A stretch of 64,000 nucleotides of DNA from Bisporella sp. PMI_857 (lineage: Eukaryota; Ascomycota; Leotiomycetes; Helotiales; Helotiaceae), in contig JAJSPD010000108.1 in the NCBI GenBank assembly GCA_021307315.1, forward strand, positions 46,858 through 110,857. Reading direction: 5' to 3'. This document shows positions 58,222 through 64,000 of this stretch, in pieces (within the stretch, counting starts at the first letter, position 1; each line of letters starts with the position of its first letter). The notes beneath the pieces were generated by a model. That model worked only from the letters and a program-made list of their open reading frames with translations, searched no databases and was not told the origin of the DNA. The position numbers and the translations under genes are program-made.

Positions 58222-58229
58222 GCTTTTTT

Positions 58230-60074
58230 TCGCGACAATAACGATTTCAGTCTTTTTGATCATGCGCATCAACTTCTAAGACTAATCTCAAAGCATCATA
58301 TCTACCCTTCATATTGTACCTATGAAGACTACTCGGCTAGAATATGACTCTTAGTTAACCATAGCAATGTTGGTAGGCCTAATGTTGCGGAGTCTACCTT
58401 CCGCCAGCCAGCCAGCGACGATGAGTTAAAATATTCTTGTCCTGGAAGGTTAACCTAGCAAAGACCACATGTGCGCATGCACACAGTTATTACTACGCGT
58501 ATATTGTCGTAACTCTTCGGCTGAAGTGCGACTTGTTCTTCCAGGGACGATGAATTGGCAATATCTCCTGCCTTCCCAAGGCCGTATGGAATCACAATCT
58601 TAAGAAGCTCATGAAACAACAAGACTATAAAAGATACAATCCTTCTTTGATGTGGACCCAGCTGAAGCATTTGCATGTCCTTCATCAAAACTTAGGTAGC
58701 AGCGATGAGTTTTGATGAAACAACGTGTCTTTCTTTGGCAAGATATCCAGAGGCTATTTGGTTATCTCATTCGTTCTGTCCTTCAATCATGTAAGTTCAA
58801 TCCATCTATATATATACCAGTATTGATCTCCGCTTTATGTTTTTAGGTAGAAATCAAGTGTTCTTCCTGGTTCAACTATCATTATCCCCTTCTGTCGCAA
58901 CAAGGCTATCAAATACTCGTTAGGCATGGCGCGCAGAACCTCCAGAACCTGAGCACAGCTACTTTCTAAGCCTGCTTCACCAGGTTATCTGCGAGGCACC
59001 ATCTCCCCCATTTGGCATATTCGAGAGGAAGCTTCCGATTGTCAGAGCAACGGGCCAATAGTGTCATTCCAAAAACAGTTAGCGTCTCGCTTCTACCCGC
59101 AGCCCAGGGTGGTAGACCATGACGTACGTTGTTGGCAGGAGGTGGTCGAAATCTTACAGGAGCTTGTTAACCCATGGACTCGATCCAAAATGGTTTCCGC
59201 AAAGGCTTCAGCATCACTCTGCTTTATAGTGGCTGTTACCTTCTGTTGTGGTGGAGGTGGGTTGACCCTGCTGTTAAGCCGGTACCTATGTTTGTTGTAT
59301 CAGAACCGTCTGGCAGAAGGAAGCAGTTCTGGGGCTTTTGAACCTTTGTGTGAATATCTATAATGTAGTGAAGCAACGTGCGAGATATAGTTTGGCTGCG
59401 TGGGCTCGTAAATGGTATGAGGTATAGAGTGTTTCAAGAAAACATATCTTTGAGGATAGTCAACTTATCTCGAGTCCTCGATGACCGGCCACCCCCTCCT
59501 CAGATTTTGCTGCTCCCTTACCAATTACAGCATCCTCCTTCCTATCTCTCCAGTTGATGCTCTCTTCTCAGGGTTGTTTATGTAGACTGGACTACCTGCA
59601 CTCGCGCTCTACGTTTGTCCGACTAAACAATTGCCCGAGACCAGCACAGAGACTGGTGGAGAATCATTGACCTTTGAGGCGCATCTGATGGCCAATGACC
59701 TAAGGAACTTACTCTCTCTATGAACTAAACGAATATAATGAATTAATAAATTTTATGGAGACTTTATCAGTCTGGTTAAGAGGTATTAATGCATTATAAA
59801 CAGTACCTCGGCTACCGTAGGGTAGGGAGGGTGATGCAGATGAGAGAGCAGCACTCGTTCTTTCCGACCCAGACTAGCGGCATGGTCTTTCTGATTCGGG
59901 AGGGTATAAACCCATCACTTCATCCAGCTCCCACCACTTTTCCTTTCCTCTTCTTCACCTCTTTTTCTCCCTTACCACTCCTTGGAATCTCCCATCCAAC
60001 TCTTGATATCCGTAACCCTTCACATCACCCTTCTACCTTCATCTGCTTCGCGCAGTGGTACTCCCCAAGAGACT
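58230..60074. other. 1.8 kb intergenic region, no gene seen
   Basis: A 77-codon minus frame (58688-58455) and a 100-codon plus frame (59061-59363) have no recognised motif. Bases 59920-60070 are pyrimidine-rich (TCTTCACCTC-type tracts), as in promoters of highly expressed fungal genes, leading into an ATG at 60075. Confidence 0.45.
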
Positions 60075-60152
60075 ATGCCTCGTCCAATTGATAACGCCGC
60101 TGGCGCCGCTGGGAAGCTCGTTGACGATGTCCCAAACCTACTAACATCGCCG
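60075..60152 (+). other. Possible first exon (start codon plus splice donor)
   Basis: The ATG at 60075 follows a CT-rich leader and opens MPRPIDNAAGAAGKLVDDVPN, reaching a consensus donor GTAAGT at 60153. It may be the first exon of the RNA-binding protein gene that becomes recognisable at 61385, or of a lost gene. No second exon was found in the next 1.2 kb, in which bases 60900-61240 hold only a 73-codon frame. Confidence 0.4.
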
Positions 60153-61384
60153 GTAAGTAAACAAACTAGCCGACGTCGCAATCGCCATCCGCATCTCTAT
60201 CACCATTCCCTTCGTCATCTTCACCAGCACCCTCTTCACCTCTTCCTTCGCACGCCGCTTGTTGTCATTATCTCGTTGTCGCGTCGCTTAGTCCGGACTT
60301 CCCCCTGTGGAAAGCCTCGAACCTCACCTCCTCTGTAGCCAATATCAGTAACATGGCCCAGATTGAGGTTTATTACACTTATCACATGTGGGAAACACCT
60401 AGCTATAGTCTCCTATCCTTACTGCTACGATCAGATTGGGGAATGGGACCATTTCTCGTCTGTCATTAAGGCTGCCCATGTCCGCATTTGCATCCAGTTT
60501 CCCACACCTATCCGCGTTTACTTCGCGGTCAGAAGAGTCTTTCCCCCATAAGCAAAGCCTACAGGGGCCATAAGTTCTTGCATTTTCAAATCTAAAGCAG
60601 TCTTCGGGTCTAATCACTCTCTCTCTCGCTTAAATTTGATTCTCGATTTCACTCATCAACCAGTGTTTGATGATCTTAACTTCAAAAAGAGCGTTCAAGT
60701 GATAACTCCCACTTTTCTAACTCATAACACACAAGAGTGTCCTCTGCATGATCGGCTAGCCAGTAGCTGAATTGAATCTTAATTCCGCGCATACGTTTTT
60801 TTCTCCAGCAGTCGTGGCTCGAACATATTGAGTTCCCTCATCTTCTCATATCGTTAATGTTTCAACAAACATTTGGCAATACCCCCTAGTCGGATTATTG
60901 GATTACTGGCTTCGATTGTTTAGATTCAACTAATGCAATGGCGCCCGAAGATACCTTATCCAAGTTTCCCCCCTTCTAGAAGGCCGTAAAAGGGTACTAC
61001 TATCTGGAAACAGAATTGCACAGCTCAAGAGTACGGCCACTTGCCTTGTTTGAACATTGTGTATCCAGCAACTACCCTCATGTCATGTACAACTCATCAC
61101 AGATAGACACAGGAGTCTTGTCCGTCACAAACGAGCTCCGTAATATTCACAGAAGTCTTCGGATATCTCCGGAAGAGTATAAACTCTCATTTTTCCTCAA
61201 TTATCGTGCCAGAGTCTCGAAGCGGGAGGAGTATTAGTGGTCACAATTTTTTGTCAGGCACTTCCCCTACATGAAAGTCGCGATCTAATAATATCCCATC
61301 CATCGCCTACTTTGGGTATTTCCGGCTTCATTAACATTATTTAACGAAGCATTTAGATGATAACCTTTTGAAAACTACTGCTGA

Positions 61385-63594
61385 GCTCACTATCGAGGAT
61401 TGGTGATGAAGAGCCCGTCGAGGTCAAGTCCAAGGACTCAGGTGCTTATACTGGCAAGGCAGTTGGTGCTGGCTACAAGCCAAGACGGAACGTGAGTAAT
61501 TCCAATGACCCTTGAGAACCGGTCTGATACGTCGTAGTTGGTCTCCTCCTACACCTTTTGTCCGCAACGGCCGCAGCCACAGCGAGGACCCTTTCCAAAC
61601 ATCTGGTCCAAATCATCGCTCTGGAAGTTTCCACACCCCTAAATCTGCTCGCATCTACAATGAGAACTGGCGCTCAGGTTCTCGCAGTGCCGGGTCTTCA
61701 GGTGATGGTTCCCCTCTTCAATCCAAGTCCAAGCTTCAAGCCCCTCTAAGAATCTCACGCTCGACCTTGAGGAGTCTCGTACTTCAGATGCATCTGCCAA
61801 TCCAGACAATCACTAACTTCTGGTGGAGCCGCACCCAGCTTCGGCAACTACGGCAATTCTCCTATTGGTGGTGTTTTTGATGCGCAAGCCTTCTACCCTC
61901 CAGCATACTGCGTCTTCGTTGCTAAGTAAGTGGACCCCACTTCCCCGTATCCTTTCCTAATATTACAACAGTCTTCTCGCATCTCAGCCAGATGATGATC
62001 TTGAGGCAGCTGTCACTCACGTCTTCCGTGAATTTGGCCCTGTCTGGGTCAAAATTCGCCGTGATGGTAAGATGATGCCATTCGCATTCTGCCAATATAC
62101 AAGGTTGAAATGCTGAGCGTGCTATTCGCGAAGGCAAGGCCGCATCATCAATGGTCGGCCATGCCGCACAGAGAAGGCTAAGGCTCACCGTAAGTCCCTT
62201 CCACTGTCATTGCCACCAAGAACACATCCACTAATAGCACAGGTTTATTCTTGCTTGAACGTCAATATGGTACTCTTAGCGCAGACGAGGCCCGTCGTGT
62301 TTTGAGTCAATTTGGTCATCTCGAGGCTTGCTATGTCGCAACCCCTCTTGAGCGTGCTACTTTCCGTCTTCCTGAGGGTGTGGTTGCTCAATTTGAACTG
62401 TACGAAAATGGCCAGAGTGCACAGATTGTAAGTTTTATTTCCATGTATTATGTTCTTCAGATTATGCTTATACTTGTAAGGGCCTTCGCAACCATGGTGT
62501 CTATCGTTTCACAGCCATCCCTCAAACTGGTTTCCCTCAAGTTCCAGCCACTATCAGCCCTCGCTCTGGTACCGCCAATTCGTCAGCAAATATCTACATT
62601 GCTCGCTACGAAATTGATGACGCACACTATTCTGTGGCAACCTTCCAGCCGGTACTATAGAGGCTGAGGTCCACGATCTTTTTGCCGAGTATGGTCATGT
62701 GAAAGTAGTCGCAGTTCGTGAGACGCTTCTAAGTACGAACGTAAGTATACTTCGCGTCCTGGCTAATAACAAGCTAACTCAGGCTTGCAGCAACCGAGAA
62801 GTTGTGCTTTGCGTTCATTGAATTTGAGAACGTTGAATCAGCCCAAGCCGCTGCCGATTCAAAGGTAAGATTGCCCGTCATCGACTTCCTTTACGCAAAC
62901 AGTTAACTCCGAAAAGATTGGTGCCTCCTTCAAGGGTCGCAACATTCGCGTTAGCTTCAAGAACCCTGACACCTCGCCCCCAGGAGGACAACGTACTCGC
63001 AATGGATTTTTTACCTGCTCTTCAATCGCCTCCAACTCGCCCCTTTGGTCCCCGTGCATCTCCGATGTCCCCAGCAATTTCATCCCCATCAGTATGTATT
63101 CTTCCAGGGGATTTTTTTTTTTTTTTTTTTTTTTTTCATCCGTATTGTCGGGTTTTCTGCAATCCTCACAAAATCCTGATATTGCAGGCATACAACGGTT
63201 CTTCCTATAGCTACCTATGGATATTATCCTCCAAACTTTGGCGCTTACGGCGGCGATCAGAGCTATTACTCGGGCTCGCCATACTCCCCCGGCATACTAT
63301 TCATATGCTGGTAGTAGCCCCGCGTATGCGGCCCCCCCTTCGGCTTCTTCTGAAGTCTCGAGCAGCCCCAGCTACCAATCTGGCTACTATAGTTATGCTG
63401 CTTATGGATACCCCACCTCACCATACTGGAATGCTCCACCCCAGTCTGTTGAGCAATCCCTAGGTAACTATTATGCACCAACTCAACCAGCAACCACTGA
63501 GGCCAACGTCGTCACACCTGAGGGCACTAATATCACATCTCTTGATGGCCAAGTTTCAGGCACGACTATTGATGTCTCGGCCCAGGCTCCATAA
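61385..63594 (+). pseudogene. RRM-repeat RNA-binding protein gene broken by several one-base shifts
   Basis: Segments of one protein follow each other in changing frames: KSKDSGAYTGKAVGAGYKPRRN; RNGRSHSEDPFQTSGPNHR; KNLTLDLEESRTSDASANPDN; APSFGNYGNSPIGGVFDAQ; a first RRM (CVFVA, then LEAAVTHVFREFGPVWVKIRRD and FAFCQYTR); LFLLERQYGTLSADEARRVLSQFGHLEACYV; a third block with IYIARYEI, VHDLFAEYGHVKVVAVRE and RNP1-like LCFAFIEFENVESAQAAADS; and a Tyr/Ser/Pro-rich tail to the stop at 63592. Introns with good GT-AG borders lie between. At least six single-base frame changes are needed (near 61745, 61815, 62105, 62140, 62645, 63285), several in runs of G, A or C. The protein would bind mRNA (fungal multi-RRM regulator). 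Either a pseudogene or homopolymer sequencing errors. Confidence 0.7.
63112..63136 (+). repeat. Poly-T run (25 T) within an intron
   Basis: This uninterrupted run of 25 T lies in the presumed intron between GTATGT (~63092) and TTGCAG (63188) of the RRM gene. Length errors in assembly are likely at this point. Confidence 0.85.
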
Positions 63595-64000
63595 TCAACT
63601 TTTCGCATCTTCAGGGTTGTGTTGCACCATTTGCTGTTTTCATTTGCTCTGAGAACACTCTCTTGTTTCCTTGATATCATAGCTTCTATCTTTTGATAGT
63701 TGCAGGTATCTTCTCTCATCTCTCGGTGGATCTTCAGATCGTGAATTCAGTGGTTGTCATTTAGCAGGTTTCTCGCAATGCATGTTGTAATCTGGTTGAT
63801 GCCGGACGTAGACATGAGCCTCGCCATTTCGCTGTTATCTTCTTGCGCCTGCTTGGACAAGGAGGGACCCAGGATTTGGTATATGTGTTGCACCGAGATA
63901 CCCAGAATAGTTGCACCATAGCTTAGTTAATTGAGGCAGAGAACCTAAAAAATCGCTCTCATTTGCGATTGTGACATGGCGTTTCCGCCGCCTGCACTGA
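63595..64000. other. 3' flank of the RRM locus
   Basis: About 400 bases after the stop at 63592-63594, T-rich at first (typical 3' UTR). No gene starts before the window ends. Confidence 0.5.

Larger units (their letters stand above)
55886..58229 (+). mobile_element. MULE (Mutator-like) transposon, RIP-mutated, with TIRs and target duplication
   Basis: The element runs 55894-58221 (2328 bp) and is flanked by identical 8-base duplications GCTTTTTT (55886-55893 and 58222-58229). Its ends are 54-base perfect inverted repeats. The transposase reads on the plus strand from about 56068 (MDPYSLLLRDP, FVSxxYW-type N-terminal block with FNKTRCASNASSDFTRY), then fragments DFIKQ-like, TERTIKRKL-like, VTTTNLIKAFYRSLK and a SWIM zinc finger (57740-57785: FCRFAKRYLLLCRHIILAYY). 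Trp and Gln codons are widely changed to TAG/TAA while CpG remains, the mark of RIP. SWIM plus long TIRs and an 8-11 base duplication indicate the Mutator superfamily. It cannot encode an active transposase. Confidence 0.9.

Overview
This window is nuclear DNA from a filamentous ascomycete (Pezizomycotina; a class such as Leotiomycetes is only a guess). Reasons: genes with short 45-110 nt GT-AG introns; families largely restricted to such fungi (HET, bZIP with a DUF3425-type C-terminus, mpaB-like oxygenase, lipocalin-like Diels-Alderase, SRPK-like kinase, CorA-like protein); and repeat DNA mutated in the manner of repeat-induced point mutation (RIP: C-to-T changes, TGG and CAG/CAA codons turned into stops, CpG left intact). 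It reads as an accessory, possibly subtelomeric region: genes sit 1-3 kb apart, with decayed genes and transposons between them.

Layout. 0-7 kb: 3' part of a fungal-specific transcription factor, a broken kexin-type protease, a small secreted SH3-like protein. 7-21 kb: HET-domain gene (-), secreted tyrosinase (+), CorA-like protein (-), polytopic membrane protein (-). 21-30 kb: two copies of a ~120 bp dispersed repeat, an SRPK-like kinase with an abnormal splice donor, an NAD(P)-dependent epimerase-like enzyme, a membrane-protein relic, and short repeats. 30-49 kb: the densest metabolic stretch, with a saponin-hydrolase-like secreted enzyme, a bZIP regulator, an mpaB-like oxygenase (-), a decayed Tc1/mariner element, a Diels-Alderase-like protein, a GMC oxidoreductase, a truncated SDR (-) and a secreted FAD/berberine-bridge-type oxidase (-). 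49-56 kb: a lectin-like beta-propeller pseudogene with two stop codons, a divergent GAPDH paralogue with GC-AG introns, a conserved Cys-containing hypothetical gene and a CIA30 complex I assembly factor (-). 56-58 kb: a complete 2.3 kb Mutator-like (MULE) transposon with perfect 54 bp terminal inverted repeats, an 8 bp target duplication and a RIP-degraded SWIM-domain transposase. 60-64 kb: an RRM-type RNA-binding protein gene broken by many one-base shifts.

Working together. Genes at 30-49 kb encode a regulator, three different oxidative enzymes, a pericyclase-type protein and a secreted hydrolase. This looks like tailoring capacity for a secondary metabolite, but no PKS, NRPS, terpene synthase or prenyltransferase is visible, so a cluster is a hypothesis only. 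A GAPDH paralogue lying close by could be housekeeping or a self-resistance copy. All exon models here were made by eye from reading frame, splice consensus and remembered family motifs; no alignment was run.
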